Below the pieces are notes generated by a model that searched no databases, had not been told where the DNA came from, and was given only the letters and a program-made list of their open reading frames with translations. From contig WSYJ01000014.1 in assembly GCA_020186115.1 (NCBI GenBank), forward strand, positions 401,038-465,037: DNA of 64,000 nt, in the 5' to 3' direction. The stretch is from Histomonas meleagridis. Its lineage: Eukaryota > Parabasalia > Tritrichomonadida > Dientamoebidae. Both the position numbers and the translations under genes were made by a program. This document shows, in pieces, positions 10,801-23,509 of this stretch (the stretch's first letter is position 1; the number at the start of each line of letters is the position of its first letter).

Positions 10801-13646
10801 TTTGAAGAATTTATTGAAACATTACCACGTAAAGTTGAACAAATTGATCCAACACTTGGTATTGTTATTTTTTCACGATATTATTTAATATTAAAAGATT
10901 TCTTTTTTAAAGAATCACGTAAAAATTATTCTATGTTTTATTCTATTTCATCACAAATTAAAAATATTAATTATAATGAAAATTATGATGAACTTGATTT
11001 ACGAAATAATTCATTAATTTTAATGATATATCAAAATTGTGGTACATTAATAGCTAAATGTATGTATTATTTAGTTAATAAAAATTCACAACGACGAAAT
11101 GAAGCATTACGATTTTTAACATCTATAGTTTATATAGTTATGTTAATTCGTAATAATTCTAAAGGTGCAGCAACTATATTAAAGAAAATTGAAGAAATTA
11201 AGAAATCTATTTCATTAATTTCATTATCAGTATTTATACAAAAAGGATTTTCACAATTAAATGAACTTTTATCTACATATTTTCAATTTTGTTCAGAACA
11301 ATTTATTTATGAATGTTTAAATAATAAACATAAACGTAAAATTCATAGTAAGAAATCGAGTAGTAATAATAATATTAATTCACTTTATTCTAATAGTAGT
11401 AATAATAATAATAATAATAATTCAAGTATTTCTAATAAGAAAATTCTTCGTAAAAAGAGTTCAGTTTCTGATGATTCATTACTTTATAGTAAATATGATA
11501 ATGCACAACGTTCAAGTATTTCTATTGAACTTATTTCTAAATGGCTTAAACCCATGAAAATTCATACTAAAGAATATGGTATTTGTTTAAATTGTGAGAA
11601 ATCATATCAATGTTTTAATCTTTATTCATTTGTCGAACGTTTATTAATATTATGTAATAGTCAAGGTATGACTAAATCTATTGCAGCAATTTTAGATGTT
11701 ATAATTAATACATCACCACATAATTTATTATTATGTTTATATGGATTAGAAAGTAAGAATAATGAATATTTAGAAAGTTCATTATTATTTGGTTTATATC
11801 TTTATACTAAGAAACCAAAAATCTTAATTCATGAATTAGCACAACGATTTTCTATTAAACATTGGTATTTTTTATGAGATTCAAATTAGTAAAATTGAAC
11901 AATTTTTTAATATTAATAAATTTATTAATGAACTTAATGAAGAAATTAAATTAAATATTGATGATGAAGATGAAGAAGATGAAGAATTTCAAATTGATTA
12001 TCAACATAATATTATATTTTCATTAAAATTAATTATAAAATGTCGACAATTAGGTAATCAAACATCATTATCATATATGAAACCATTAGAATCACAAATT
12101 TTAATTTATTGTTTAATTGATAATAATAATTTTAATGAAGAAACTAATAATTTAATTTCACAAATTACAGGTATATTACCACCAACACATCAACAAAATG
12201 AATGGAATTATCATGAAATTTTACCATTTATTGAAGGTCAAGAAAAATTATTATTAGAATGGGGATTATGTTGTGGTAATTTAAGTATTGCTACTAATGC
12301 ATTAAAAATATTTTATCTTAAGAATTATTTATTAAATAATGAATCTATTCAAATGTTATTACGTGCACTTCATATTGTATCAATATCATTAAATGATCGT
12401 ACTAATCCTAATAAAAAACAACAAACAGATGATATGTGGTTATTACGAGTTGTTGGTGATTCTAATCGTCCACGTTATGATACAGCAGTCAATTATTTAA
12501 CTATTGGGTTAAAAATATTATTAAATAATATTCCAAAGAATAATAATAAATTTATTAATGAAATCTTTTGGACAGGATTTTGTTCATGTAAATGTCAAGA
12601 AAATGAATATCAAAGTATTTATGAGTCAGGTCTTTCTATAATTCATTCTATTATATTAACGAAACATAATTTTAATTTTTCAACCACAAGATGAATTTCA
12701 TGGATTAATTAATATATTATTAACAGCTAATTTAAGTAATTATGAATATATTGAAAAAATCTTTGAAATCTTTATTAATTTAATAATTAATAATAAAACG
12801 GAATTATTACGTAAATTTGGTGAATGGAAAACTATTTCAGCGTTTGTCTTAGTTCCATATCGATGGTCATTAAGTATTGATACTAATATTAATCAACAAC
12901 TTTCTAAATCATTAATTGAATATGAACATAATGAAACAGAACGACGAATTATTGAAGATGCTATGAATGGGCAACGTAAGAACAATGAATCATTAATTAA
13001 ATTTTCAGAAACATTTAGTAAGAAACTTAAAGAAGAAGATTTACTTATGATATTAACATTTTATTCCAAAATTATTGAATATTGTCCAAGTAATATCAAA
13101 GAATCGATTTATTATATTTGTAGTGAAATCATTAAAGATAAAACGCGCACAGAAATCCAAAAAGAATTTACGACACTTGCGTATTATGCTATTAATGAAC
13201 GAAGTAATGAAAATTCTGAAGCAGCGCTAATGTTTTTGAAGAATGTTTCGACAGATGTTTCATTACCACAAAAATTACCACAGAAAACGACGAACAAACA
13301 ATTTTCTCCATTTCCTTTAATGAGTATTTATAATGAACCGATTCATAATTGGAAACCTCAAAATAACATCGACATCTTCCAAACGTATTTAACATTTCCG
13401 CCACTGTACATCACCGATTTCACATTTCATGGGTGTCAAGTGCTGAACTTATGGAACAGCATTCGTAAAATTAAAATTTCGCCATTCACAGAATGGTACA
13501 ACGAATTATTTGAAGCTCAGTTACATAGCGGCACACCGAACAAAGAAGGCGGCGCAGACGCAGTCATCGATTATGATCTGAAGCAAAAGGAATTTAACGA
13601 AGAAATTAAGAAACGAACAATGGAAATCATATCGAGAAACATATGA
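7827..13646 (+). pseudogene. Furry/Mor2-like alpha-solenoid protein, ~1940 codons, broken by five frameshifts
   Basis: Successive open segments in shifting frames read as one continuous protein: 7827-8690, to ~9062, to ~9919, to ~11870, to ~12679, and on to 13646. Every break falls in a T or A run of five to seven bases, and the intervals between the longest ORFs are also open and protein-like. The product is almost all helical, with an Asn/Ser tract near 11345-11470. A segment at 11620-11860 (SPHNLLLCLYGL, then LYLYTKKPKILIHELAQRF) resembles in pattern a conserved block of Furry/Tao3/Mor2 proteins, which organise the cell cortex with NDR kinases. That match is from memory and tentative. Codons become noticeably more GC-rich after ~13400. 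It could be a functional gene with base-call indels or a recent pseudogene. An inverted 5' copy lies at 1-784. Confidence 0.6.
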
Positions 13647-13674
13647 AAATAATTTTAACAAGTAAAAAACAAAT

Positions 13675-16240
13675 TAAAATGTTTTGTTTTAATATTATAT
13701 TCACATTTCAAATAATATCTATGTGAAATATTTAACAATAAAATGTTTCTTCATTAGATTTAAATAATCAAATTCAGTAAATGTTTTGTTTTAATATAAT
13801 ATTCACATTTCAAATAATATCGATGTGAAATATTTAACAATAAAATGTTTCTTCTTTAGATTTAAATAATCAAATTCAGTAAATGTTTTGTTTTAATATA
13901 ATATTCACATTTCAAATAATATCGATGTGAAATATTTAACAATAAAATGTTTCTTCTTTAGATTTAAATAATCAAATTCAGTAAATGTTTTTTTTTATTA
14001 TAATATTCACATTTCAAATAATATCGATGTGAAATATTTAACAATAAAATGTTTCTTCTTTAGATTTAAATAATCAAATTCAGTAAATGTTTTGTTTTTA
14101 TTATAATATTCACATTTCAAATAATATCGATGTGAAATATTTAACAATAAAATGTTTCTTCTTTAGATTTAAATAATCAAATTCAGTAAATGTTTTGTTT
14201 TATTATAATATTCACATTTCAAATAATATCGATGTGAAATATTTAACAATAAAATGTTTCTTCTTTAGATTTAAATAATAAAATTAAGGAAATGTTTTGT
14301 TTTATTATAATATTCACATTTCAAATAATATCGATGTGAAATATTTAACAATAAAATGTTTCTTCTTTAGATTTAAATAATCAAATTCAGTAAATGTTTT
14401 GTTTTATTATAATATTCACATTTCAAATAATATCGATGTGAAATATTTAACAATAAAATGTTTCTTCTTTAGATTTAAATAATCAAATTCAGTAAATGTT
14501 TTGTTTTATTATAATATTCACATTTCAAATAATATCGATGTGAAATATTTAACAATAAAATGTTTCTTCTTTAGATTTAAATAATAAAATTAAGGAAATG
14601 TTTTGTTTTATTATAATATTCACATTTCAAATAATATCGATGTGAAATATTTAACAATAAAATGTTTCTTCTTTAGATTTAAATAATCAAATTCAGTAAA
14701 TGTTTTGTTTTATTATAATATTCACATTTCAAATAATATCGATGTGAAATATATAACAATAAAATGTTTCTTCTTTAGATTTAAATAATAAAATTAAGGA
14801 AATGTTTTGTTTTATTATAATATTCACATTTCAAATAATATCGATGTGAAATATTTAACAATAAAATGTTTCTTCTTTAGATTTAAATAATCAAATTCAG
14901 TAAATGTTTTGTTTTATTATAATATTCACATTTCAAATAATATCGATGTGAAATATTTAACAATAAAATGTTTCTTCTTTAGATTTAAATAATCAAATTC
15001 AGTAAATGTTTTGTTTTATTATAATATTCACATTTCAAATAATATCGATGTGAAATATTTAACAATAAAATGTTTCTTCTTTAGATTTAAATAATCAAAT
15101 TCAGTAAATGTTTTGTTTTATTATAATATTCACATTTCAAATAATATCGATGTGAAATATTTAACAATAAAATGTTTCTTCTTTAGATTTAAATAATCAA
15201 ATTCAGTAAATGTTTTGTTTTATTATAATATTCACATTTCAAATAATATCGATGTGAAATATTTAACAATAAAATGTTTCTTCTTTAGATTTAAATAATC
15301 AAATTCAGTAAATGTTTTGTTTTATTATAATATTCACATTTCAAATAATATCGATGTGAAATATTTAACAATAAAATGTTTCTTCTTTAGATTTAAATAA
15401 TCAAATTCAGTAAATGTTTTGTTTTATTATAATATTCACATTTCAAATAATATCGATGTGAAATATTTAACAATAAAATGTTTCTTCTTTAGATTTAAAT
15501 AATCAAATTCAGTAAATGTTTTGTTTTATTATAATATTCACATTTCAAATAATATCGATGTGAAATATTTAACAATAAAATGTTTCTTCTTTAGATTTAA
15601 ATAATCAAATTCAGTAAATGTTTTGTTTTATTATAATATTCACATTTCAAATAATATCGATGTGAAATATTTAACAATAAAATGTTTCTTCTTTAGATTT
15701 AAATAATCAAATTCAGTAAATGTTTTGTTTTAATATTATATTCACATTTCAAATAATATCGATGTGAAATATTTAACAATAAAATGTTTCTTCTTTAGAT
15801 TTAAATAATCAAATTCAGTAAATGTTTTGTTTTAATATAATATTCACATTTCAAATAATATCGATGTGAAATATTTAACAATAAAATGTTTCTTCTTTAG
15901 ATTTAAATAATCAAATTCAGTAAATGTTTTGTTTTATTATAATATTCACATTTCAAATAATATCGATGTGAAATATTTAACAATAAAATGTTTCTTCTTT
16001 AGATTTAAATAATAAAATTAAGGAAATGTTTTTGTTTTATTATAATATTCACATTTCAAATAATATCGATGTGAAATATTTAACAATAAAATGTTTCTTC
16101 TTTAGATTTAAATAATCAAATTCAGTAAATGTTTTGTTTTATTATAATATTCACATTTCAAATAATATCGATGTGAAATATTTAACAATAAAATGTTTCT
16201 TCTTTAGATTTAAATAATCAAATTAAGTAAATGTTTTGTT
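13675..16240. repeat. 102-bp tandem satellite, about 25 copies, each with a hairpin
   Basis: The landmark TCACATTTCAAATAATATCG recurs at 13701, 13803, 13905, 14007, 14110, 14212, 14314 and so on to 16151. The 2450-base span equals 24 periods of 102 plus two one-base insertions. Each unit holds arms ATATTCACAT and ATGTGAAATAT around an AT-rich loop, then an AATAAAATGTTTC segment. A variant with AATAAAATTAAGGAAATG instead of AATCAAATTCAGTAAATG occurs near 14275, 14580, 14785 and 16010. Otherwise units are nearly identical, which points to recent homogenisation. No ORF spans it. It begins ~30 bases after the stop of the plus-strand gene and ends ~60 bases before the stop of the convergent Rab gene. 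Confidence 0.97.
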
Positions 16241-16302
16241 TTAATTCACTTAAAAAAATTCCACAAATAAAATGTTTAATTACAAAAAATATTACAAACA
16301 TT

Positions 16303-16911
16303 TCAACAGCATTTGCCTTTCTTTTCTTCATTACTTATAAGAACTGGTGGCGATTCGTTAATCGGTTCAAACATTTCGAACAATTGTTTCCCAATTTCAA
16401 GAAAAAGTTGATTAATTCCTTGCCCTGTTTTCGCTGATGTAAGTGAATATGGAAGATTATACCGCTTAACAGTGTCTGCTATAAGGGAAAGAGTTGAATA
16501 TTCATTAACTAAATCAAACTTATTCCCAACTAAAAAAATAGGAATATTATCGTTAACATTTTCACTAATAAATTTAAGCCATTGATCTATAGATTCTGTA
16601 TACTTTTTGTTGGTTAAATCAAAAACTAAAATAATTGCATCTGTACCTCGAAAATAAATAGGTACAATCGACCTATATCTTTCTTGTCCTGCTGTGTCCC
16701 AGATTTTAAAACTTTTGTTCTCACCAAATTCTGGAAGATATTTTAAAACAAAAGACGTTCCAATGGTTGTAGTACAATTAGAATCAAAAAATTCATTGGT
16801 ATATCTACAAATAATACTGGTCTTACCTACATTCGAATCTCCAATAACTACGATTTTTTTGGTTAAATTATTATTAGAATTGTTATTGTTGTCTCCTTCA
16901 TAATTAGACAT
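16303..16911 (-). CDS. Rab-family small GTPase, 202 aa
   Basis: A complete Ras-superfamily GTPase that would act as a membrane-traffic switch. All nucleotide-binding motifs are present: P-loop GDSNVGKT (residues 24-31), switch I Thr in TTTIGT (47-52), WDTAGQER (71-78), GNKFD (129-133) and SAKT (159-162). The C-terminus KGKCC is a double-cysteine geranylgeranylation signal. WDTAGQERYRSI and the length favour Rab over Ras or Arf. I chose the internal ATG at 16911 because an upstream in-frame ATG (16962) adds 17 unconserved residues and would put the start among promoter-like sequence (GGCACCC, AAAAAAGTGC). The 3' end faces the satellite array. The Rab subfamily is not assignable by eye. Confidence 0.95.
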   Translation of the reverse strand: MSNYEGDNNNNSNNNLTKKIVVIGDSNVGKTSIICRYTNEFFDSNCTTTIGTSFVLKYLPEFGENKSFKIWDTAGQERYRSIVPIYFRGTDAIILVFDLTNKKYTESIDQWLKFISENVNDNIPIFLVGNKFDLVNEYSTLSLIADTVKRYNLPYSLTSAKTGQGINQLFLEIGKQLFEMFEPINESPPVLISNEEKKGKCC

Positions 16912-17029
16912 TGAATAAAAAATAAACTTCTCAATATGTATAGGGTGCCTTAATAATTTCATTGAAAAAACAGCACTTTTTTACATCGATAATAAAATTT
17001 AAAATTTTTAAAATTTTTTATTTATTTAT

Positions 17030-19343
17030 TTATTTATTAGTTTTTGAGTATTCACTAATTTGTTTCAAAATTATAAAAATAGTATTAGTATCACATGTAA
17101 TAAATCCATCATAAATTATTGAAATTGTTTCTTCATTTAATTGAATAATTTCTTTTATTACTTCAATAATGTTACCAACTGTGATACTTTCATTGTCAAT
17201 CATTTGAATGATTAATGCTGATGATCTACGGATTTGTTCTTCATAATATATCGTAATTAATCCTTTAAATATATTTTCTATTATTATTATACAAATATTA
17301 TTATCAATTTTTTGTTTACAAATATCATTAAACATTGATAATGTTGAATTAATTAAAACAATATTTGGAATATTAAATAATGAAAGAAGAAAATCAATTC
17401 GAATATAATTCCAAAATATATTCGATTTTAAATATAAATCATGAACAAAATCTATAATTTTAGATCCAGTAATAATATCATTTTGATAATCAAATGAATA
17501 AATAAATGTTAAAATTCCTTCAATAGGAAAATAATCAATAAAATAACTACAAAGAACAAATATATTTTTAGGGATACAAATTTTTATTATTTCATTTGTC
17601 CATTCAATAACATTTTTAATTTCATTAATATAATCATATGAAATACAAATAATAAAAAAATCAGTTAAATTATCTTGAAATTCTTGTTCATTATTAAATA
17701 AATATGGTCGAAAGATTTCAATTATAGAATTAAACATTTTATATTTAAAGTCATTAGGAACTTTATTATGTGTTTCTTTGATAAATTCATAAAGAAATTT
17801 TAATACATTTTCTTGTTGTTTATTATTAATCCCAATGTTAATAATATTTAATATGTTTTCATAAAGAAATGGATAAACAAAATTCAATTAAAATTGGTAT
17901 AAATGGGATTAAAAGTTCTGGTTCTGTACTCGAATATTTATTAATAACTTCAAGAACTAAATTTGGCATTTGTTCAAGAAATTCAAATGTTAATAAAATA
18001 AATTTTTTGGAATATCGTCTAAAATGAAATCCAATTTGTGAAATATAATGTAATGATGTAATTGGTTTATTACTTATTGTAATTAATATTTGATTACATT
18101 GTTCTGAAAAATATTTCCAAAATTCACTTTCTGTATATGAAATAAAAAAGAAAATCGTGAAATATTGTTGATGTTGAAATAAAATTTGTATAAATTCTGC
18201 ATAAAAATTTGGAAAATATCGTTGAAGTTCTGAAAGTATTCCTTTAATAATTTCATTTCGAAAGATTTCGTTGTTAATTATTATAATTTGATTTAAAAAT
18301 TGAAAAAATAAATAAAATATTTCTTTAAATTCGTCTTTTTGTGGAAAACTACAAAGAAATGTCGAAAATGAACTTATTAAATTTAAAAAGAGTTCATTCG
18401 GTTGAATTAAAATTTGAAATACATTTATAAATTGTTTCATGAGATCATTTAAAAAAGGAATTTGTGAAATTTCTGCAAAAAAATCAAATGAAACTTCATC
18501 AAAAAATGTTTCCATTAAATTAACTATAAATTGATATGTTTCTTCTTCTTTAATCCCTTCTTTAACATTATGAAAAATCATATAAATTAAAAGTCCAATA
18601 ATATTAAAACAATAATTTTTATCTTCATCATCTAATTTATTCGAATATTTTTCTAATATTTCATAAATTATTTGATAAATTTCATATTTATATTCCATTG
18701 AAATAGTAATTTCTTTAATAACATTAAAATATTTATAAAACATTTTAAAATCGTTTTGAAATATAAATAATGATTTATAAAGTTTTAACCAAAAATTAGA
18801 AATAGGACAATTATCAAGTGTTATAAATCCAAATTCTGTAACAATATTAAGATTCTTTCGAACTTCTAATCCAATGTTATATCGATAAATAAATTGTTCT
18901 CCTTCATTATATGAATCAAAAAGAAGATATAAAAAAAGAAGAAGTAATTCACCTCGAAATTCTTGAATACAAACTTCAAAATATTTAAAATTTATAAAAA
19001 TTAAATAACAAAGACATGTTATACATTTGATAATATGTGATTGATTAATGTTTTGTTGATTTCGTTGAAGAAATGTCATAAGTGTAAAAAAAGTAAGATC
19101 TGTTTTTTCTTGTTCAAAAAAATCCAAATGTTTTTCAATTAAATGTTGAATACAATAACACCCAAAAAATATATATGGAATTTGTGTCTCTGTTTGAAGT
19201 AATCCAATCGAAATTGGAAAACTTTCTGGTGAATTCATCCAAAATGTAATATATTGTTCTGCATTAGATCGAATTTCTTCTGATGGGTTTGTAACAAATG
19301 ATTGAATTGCTGACTTAACAGCATCAATCGAAAAAGAAATCAA
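17030..19343 (-). CDS. Transportin/exportin-like karyopherin, one frameshift
   Basis: Two overlapping frames (19343-17859 and 17887-17030) form one ~770-residue helical-repeat protein. The break is near 17880, where one fewer T in a TTTT run joins ILIE to FVYPFLYEN. The N-terminus (NPSEEIRSNAEQYITFW, then ESFPISIGLL) matches in pattern the first repeats of importin-beta proteins of the TNPO3/Mtr10/importin-13 type, where a surplus helix pair is followed by an Xpo1-like region. Such proteins carry cargo through nuclear pores with Ran-GTP. It is shorter than the usual 900-1000 residues. Start ATG 19343 gives the recognised N-terminus directly. The exact family member is uncertain. Confidence 0.6.
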
Positions 19344-20042
19344 ACCAAAAAATGATTTATGGAAATAAAGATAATATTAATAAACGTGCGCTCATAAACA
19401 TTTTTCGAATACTTCAATATGGAATTAAATTTCTTTTTTAAAAGTTAGTATTAAAGTTAAATATACCAAATATAACTTTTTAACTTATAAAAATCTTTGG
19501 AAATAAATTTTCTAAATTATTGGTGATTTCAAAATAATTTAATATTAATTAAGTTTTATATACATATAAATAAAATAAGAAATCTTGTTAATTAAATATT
19601 ATATTTTAAGGATAAAACTATTAAAATATCAAGATGAAACAGAAAAAAGACTTTAAAGATGCCACTTTCTTTACAAAAAGATATAATTGTAATGATATAA
19701 TAAAAGAGAAAACACATTAAATATCATTTCTAAAAATCAGGTTGCATGTTAAATAAAATTAAGACTTTATTAATTTTTTTTTTCTAAATGATAAATTTTT
19801 ATTCCTTCCAGATTATTTAATTTTTGTATTATTAAAAGTATTTTTATGGAATATTTTCAATCTTTATTTTTTGCCTCATATAAAAAATGAAAATCTTTTT
19901 TTATTGAAATGACGCGATGTAAACTTATTAAAAAACGTGATAAAAAGTGCCTCAGGGTTAAATAATTTTTAATTGAAAATTAAATTTAAAAATTTTATAA
20001 AACCGTTTATCATAGTTTGCAGATAAACGTCTTCGTATTATC
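19344..20042. other. Divergent intergenic region, 700 bp
   Basis: AT-rich DNA between the starts of the karyopherin (minus) and the F-BAR protein (plus). It contains AAAAAGTGCCTC near 19935 and AACCGTTTA at 20001-20009, 35-42 bases before ATG 20043. I see no RNA gene and no coding sequence. Confidence 0.5.
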
Positions 20043-21281
20043 ATGTCCACAGGTTTAAAAGCAATTAATGGCATTTATAAAAAATTAATATCCTCATCAG
20101 AACGGCGATTGGAGATGTGTGATATCATTCAAAAGATGTTTACATCATTTTCACAGTCTTATATAACGTTTATTGACGACTTCAGTTTATTTTTAAATGA
20201 TATTAAACTTCAACTATCAGAAACAGAACGACCAAGTATTGAGAAAGAATTTACTGATTGGGCTGTTGAATTTATAGCTAATTATGATCCTAACCAAGTT
20301 TTTTTCACACATCTTCAAAAAGAAATTGTAGCGCCATTTACTAAACATCGTAACAAGTATAGTAAAGGAGTTCAAGAATTTGAAGCGCGCTATCTTTCTG
20401 CGAAGAAAAAGTTATCTGAATCAGTTTGTTTATATAAAGAAGAATATAAAAATTATGTTAATCATTGTGAACAAATCGAAAAGGCAGGCGACATAGCTAT
20501 GAAAGATCCGACGCGCCAAGGCGAACTTGACAAACTTCGAAATGAATGTTATGAAATCGAGAAGCGCGCGATTGAAGCGTGCGACGAAGTTGGTCGTTCG
20601 CGTCGAGGATTTCAACGATCTATCGAAGAAATTATATTTGATTATGAAAATGGGGAACGAGAATTCTTCAGTAATGTTCAAACGTGTTTATACCACTTCT
20701 CAGAGATATGTGACAATCTTGCGTCGTCATACGTTGAATTAACGACTAAAGCGCGAACTAAACTTGATACACTTATCTCGAACATTCATGATAACGATGT
20801 TTTATCTCCGCGTAAAGTTTCCACTATTGTTGAAACATTTTCAGATGTTCCAGTCTTAAATTTTGATATTTTTGATTATTTACCATGGAACAAAGTATTT
20901 TATAATGAATTACATTCCACATTTATGACAGTCATGTGCGAATTTTCAAGTCCGAACAGCGATTATTTAACAGTTGAAGCAGGCGAAATTGTTAAAGTTA
21001 TTAAAGTTCAAGGATCTAATGTAATTATTGAAAGTGATAAATGTCGAGTTAAAGGGAAAATTCCATCGACGTTCTTAAAGAGTAACAAAACATATAAACG
21101 GAAAGTTTATCATGTTGAAGAAGATTATAATGGAGAAGGGAACGAAGAATTAAGTATCAAGAAAGGGCAATACGTGTGTTGGCTCTCCGACGATGGGACG
21201 AAAGCAAGATGCAAAACAGCGTCAGGTACAGTTGGTTATTTACCAATGTCAATCCTAAAACTTATGGATAAAAAGAAATAA
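20043..21281 (+). CDS. F-BAR protein with two C-terminal SH3 domains, 412 aa
   Basis: Residues 1-~260 are a long helical domain with FCH/F-BAR character (ERRLEMCDIIQKMFTSFSQ near residue 20, then a conserved VFFTHLQKEIVAPFTKHRNKY block). Such domains bind and curve membranes. Residues ~296-347 and ~352-408 are two SH3-like domains: the first has LTVEAGEIVKV and GKIPSTFLK, the second ELSIKKGQYVCWL and GYLPMSILKL. This fits the PACSIN/CIP4/Bzz1 class linking membrane curvature to actin. A Myb-type AACCGTTTA lies ~40 bases before ATG 20043. The middle part (20460-20620) is unusually rich in GCG/CGC codons. Intact. Confidence 0.85.
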   Translation: MSTGLKAINGIYKKLISSSERRLEMCDIIQKMFTSFSQSYITFIDDFSLFLNDIKLQLSETERPSIEKEFTDWAVEFIANYDPNQVFFTHLQKEIVAPFTKHRNKYSKGVQEFEARYLSAKKKLSESVCLYKEEYKNYVNHCEQIEKAGDIAMKDPTRQGELDKLRNECYEIEKRAIEACDEVGRSRRGFQRSIEEIIFDYENGEREFFSNVQTCLYHFSEICDNLASSYVELTTKARTKLDTLISNIHDNDVLSPRKVSTIVETFSDVPVLNFDIFDYLPWNKVFYNELHSTFMTVMCEFSSPNSDYLTVEAGEIVKVIKVQGSNVIIESDKCRVKGKIPSTFLKSNKTYKRKVYHVEEDYNGEGNEELSIKKGQYVCWLSDDGTKARCKTASGTVGYLPMSILKLMDKKK

Positions 21282-21373
21282 AAGCGGTGAAACATTCGGT
21301 AACTTTTTATTTATTTATTTATTTAATGAGAAAATATTTTTATTAAAGTTTATGATAAAAAAGAATTTTAATA

Positions 21374-22012
21374 TTAATAATCATAAGAACATTTGTTTTG
21401 ATCACTCCATTCTATATTTTGTCTTATAAAAAAGACCATAAGAATGATAATATAAAATATAATACCTATGACTTGTAGAATGAGAAATGTAAGAAGTTTA
21501 TTATATGGCAATACTGTAAACATATCATATATTAATAAATTATTTTGTTGAATAAGCCATCTTTTTCGAAAATTATTATAATCTTTTAAAGCTTCTTGAC
21601 TTGATTTCCTATAAGATTCTAATTGTTCAACATATTGATCTGCTTTTGTATTTGTTTTCCCATAAAATAAACTAAAAATTCCGAAAGAATTAGGATTAAT
21701 TATACATGAAAAATTTAAACTTACACATACAAGAGTAGCAAACCAAAATACACCAATAATTATAAGGAGACATTTGTTTAAATATTTTTTTAATATGAAA
21801 TGGATAATATTTATAACAATTAAAATTATTGTTAAAGCAGAAAAAATACAAATACAAATCGCACTTATATTTATCAATGCTAAAATACCTCCTGCATTGA
21901 TACAAGTTGGTGTAAGAATATAAGACCAATTTGTACATATAATGAAATGTCCTAATAATTCTATAAATGCAAGAATACAAACTTCAATAAAAAAGATATA
22001 TATTGTTTTCAT
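21374..22012 (-). CDS. Four-span (tetraspanin-like) membrane protein, 212 aa
   Basis: Four hydrophobic segments are evident: residues ~5-27, ~42-70, ~80-105 and ~172-195. A polar, partly helical loop (~110-165, with Tyr/Gln/Lys) lies between the third and fourth, which is tetraspanin topology. The diagnostic CCG motif and multiple loop cysteines are absent, so family membership is only by topology. It would sit in the plasma or endosomal membrane. The C-terminus ends in SDQNKCSYDY. It is convergent with the F-BAR gene (93 bases between stops). A run of 16 or so T lies just upstream of the start (22061-22075). Confidence 0.6.
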   Translation of the reverse strand: MKTIYIFFIEVCILAFIELLGHFIICTNWSYILTPTCINAGGILALINISAICICIFSALTIILIVINIIHFILKKYLNKCLLIIIGVFWFATLVCVSLNFSCIINPNSFGIFSLFYGKTNTKADQYVEQLESYRKSSQEALKDYNNFRKRWLIQQNNLLIYDMFTVLPYNKLLTFLILQVIGIIFYIIILMVFFIRQNIEWSDQNKCSYDY

Positions 22013-22298
22013 ATCTTCAAAAATAAAAATGATTAAAAAAAAATTATTAATAACAATAAATTTTTTTTTTTTTTAATAATATTCTATCTAAAGTTGAAAG
22101 ATTAAAAACTTTTTCTTCAAACAAAAGTTTCTTTATTGAAATGTTACAGTAAAATAGTTGAAACTATATTTATCATATGTTATTTTTATTATTATTAATT
22201 CAAATGAAAAGGCAAGAATGAAGAAAACTTATCATATTTAATCTTTCTTATCTGATAAAAAATCAAAAAATCCGTTTATTTTAACGTCCTCCTTAAAA

Positions 22299-23509
22299 AT
22301 GGAAGAAAAGAAGAAAAAAGATCATTCAGTATGGAATACATTAATGTCATCAGAGAAAATTCCAAAAGGTTTCTGGAAGCTAACTAGAGAAGATTTAATT
22401 TGTTTTTTAACAATGTTTTTATTAACACTTTTTATCTGGATAAATACCGCAGTTACAGGACCATTTTATGATATATTTAGTTATTGGGATGGACCGAATT
22501 ATTTATATGTCAGTATGACTGGTTATAAAATTCCTTTAACAAATCCTTGGACAAAGTATTATCATATGAATCCATCATATTTTGCATGTCATTTACCAGG
22601 ATATCCTATGTTAATCACAATTTGTTCTAAAATTTGTTTACCAATGAAACTTTTTGGTTTAAATAATTATTATTTAGGTTTTCATTTATCGATTCTTGTT
22701 TCATCATTTTTATATGTTTATGGCTTACGAAGATTATTAATTGTCACCAAAACTGTTCGTAATCCTCTTCTTACGACAATTCTTTCAGTTTTTTTACCAA
22801 TTCGATTTGTTATTTATCATTCAGTTGGATCGAGTGAACCATTGTTTATGTTTTTTTGTCTTTTTAACATTTATTTTTTTATAAGACGGATCAATATATC
22901 TTTATGCTCTCTAGTATTTGGATGTGTTGTTACACACGAATCGAAGGCATGGCCATTGGCGCCAGCATCGGAATTTGTTATTTGTTACGATTTTGTATTT
23001 TTTTTTTTTTTTTTTTGTTTTTGACTTTTCTTGCACCTATAACATTAATTTTATTGCATAAATATATGTTTAATGACCCATTAGCATACATTCATTATAA
23101 CCAAGGCTCGCAAAGTCTTATTGGGAAGCCATTTCATGAAATATTAAACATCCAACGAAATGGCGACGAACTTTATTCACATTCATTTATCATATTTTTT
23201 ACGATCATTTTCATAGGACATCTTATAACATATACAAAATCAATTCCAATTGGAGTTCTTTCAAGTATATATCTGATTTATATCAGCTGCTTATCGCATA
23301 TTGATATTTATCGATACGCATTACCTTGTTCGATATTTTCGATATTAATTGGATTTGATTGCATTTTGTCAACGAAAGAAGGTCGGAAAATGTTAGTCAT
23401 TGCGTTGCCATTTTATCTTATTGTTTTATCTATTTATGCGCGAGGACAAATTCACAGTAATATCGCAGTGCCGTTTTTCATTGACGAAATGTTTAATTCT
23501 TTAAAGTGA
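22299..23509 (+). CDS. PIG-V-like dolichol-P-mannose mannosyltransferase (GT-C), frameshifted
   Basis: The sequence encodes a multipass ER enzyme. The first luminal loop carries YWDGPNYLYVSMTGY, the acidic motif of PIG-V (GPI mannosyltransferase II) relatives; further on come HLPGYPM, HSVGSSEPLFMFF and TRIEGMA, also typical. The frame of 22299 is right up to ~22930 and the frame of 22904 is right afterwards. A two-base excess in the ACACAC run near 22930 would join VVT to RIEGMA. A run of ~19 T at 22998-23016 lies in a membrane segment and may also be misread. TCCGTTTA lies 28 bases before ATG 22299. A GPI role is family knowledge; GPI use in trichomonads is uncertain, so another mannosylation role is possible. 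Confidence 0.6.

Noticed and set aside
13675-16240. Regularly spaced repeat array that might suggest CRISPR
   Set aside because: The whole 102-bp unit repeats with no unique spacers, and the context is eukaryotic; it is a satellite.
16231-16437. Plus-strand ORF overlapping the Rab gene
   Set aside because: It is antisense to a well-supported Rab gene and partly inside the satellite.
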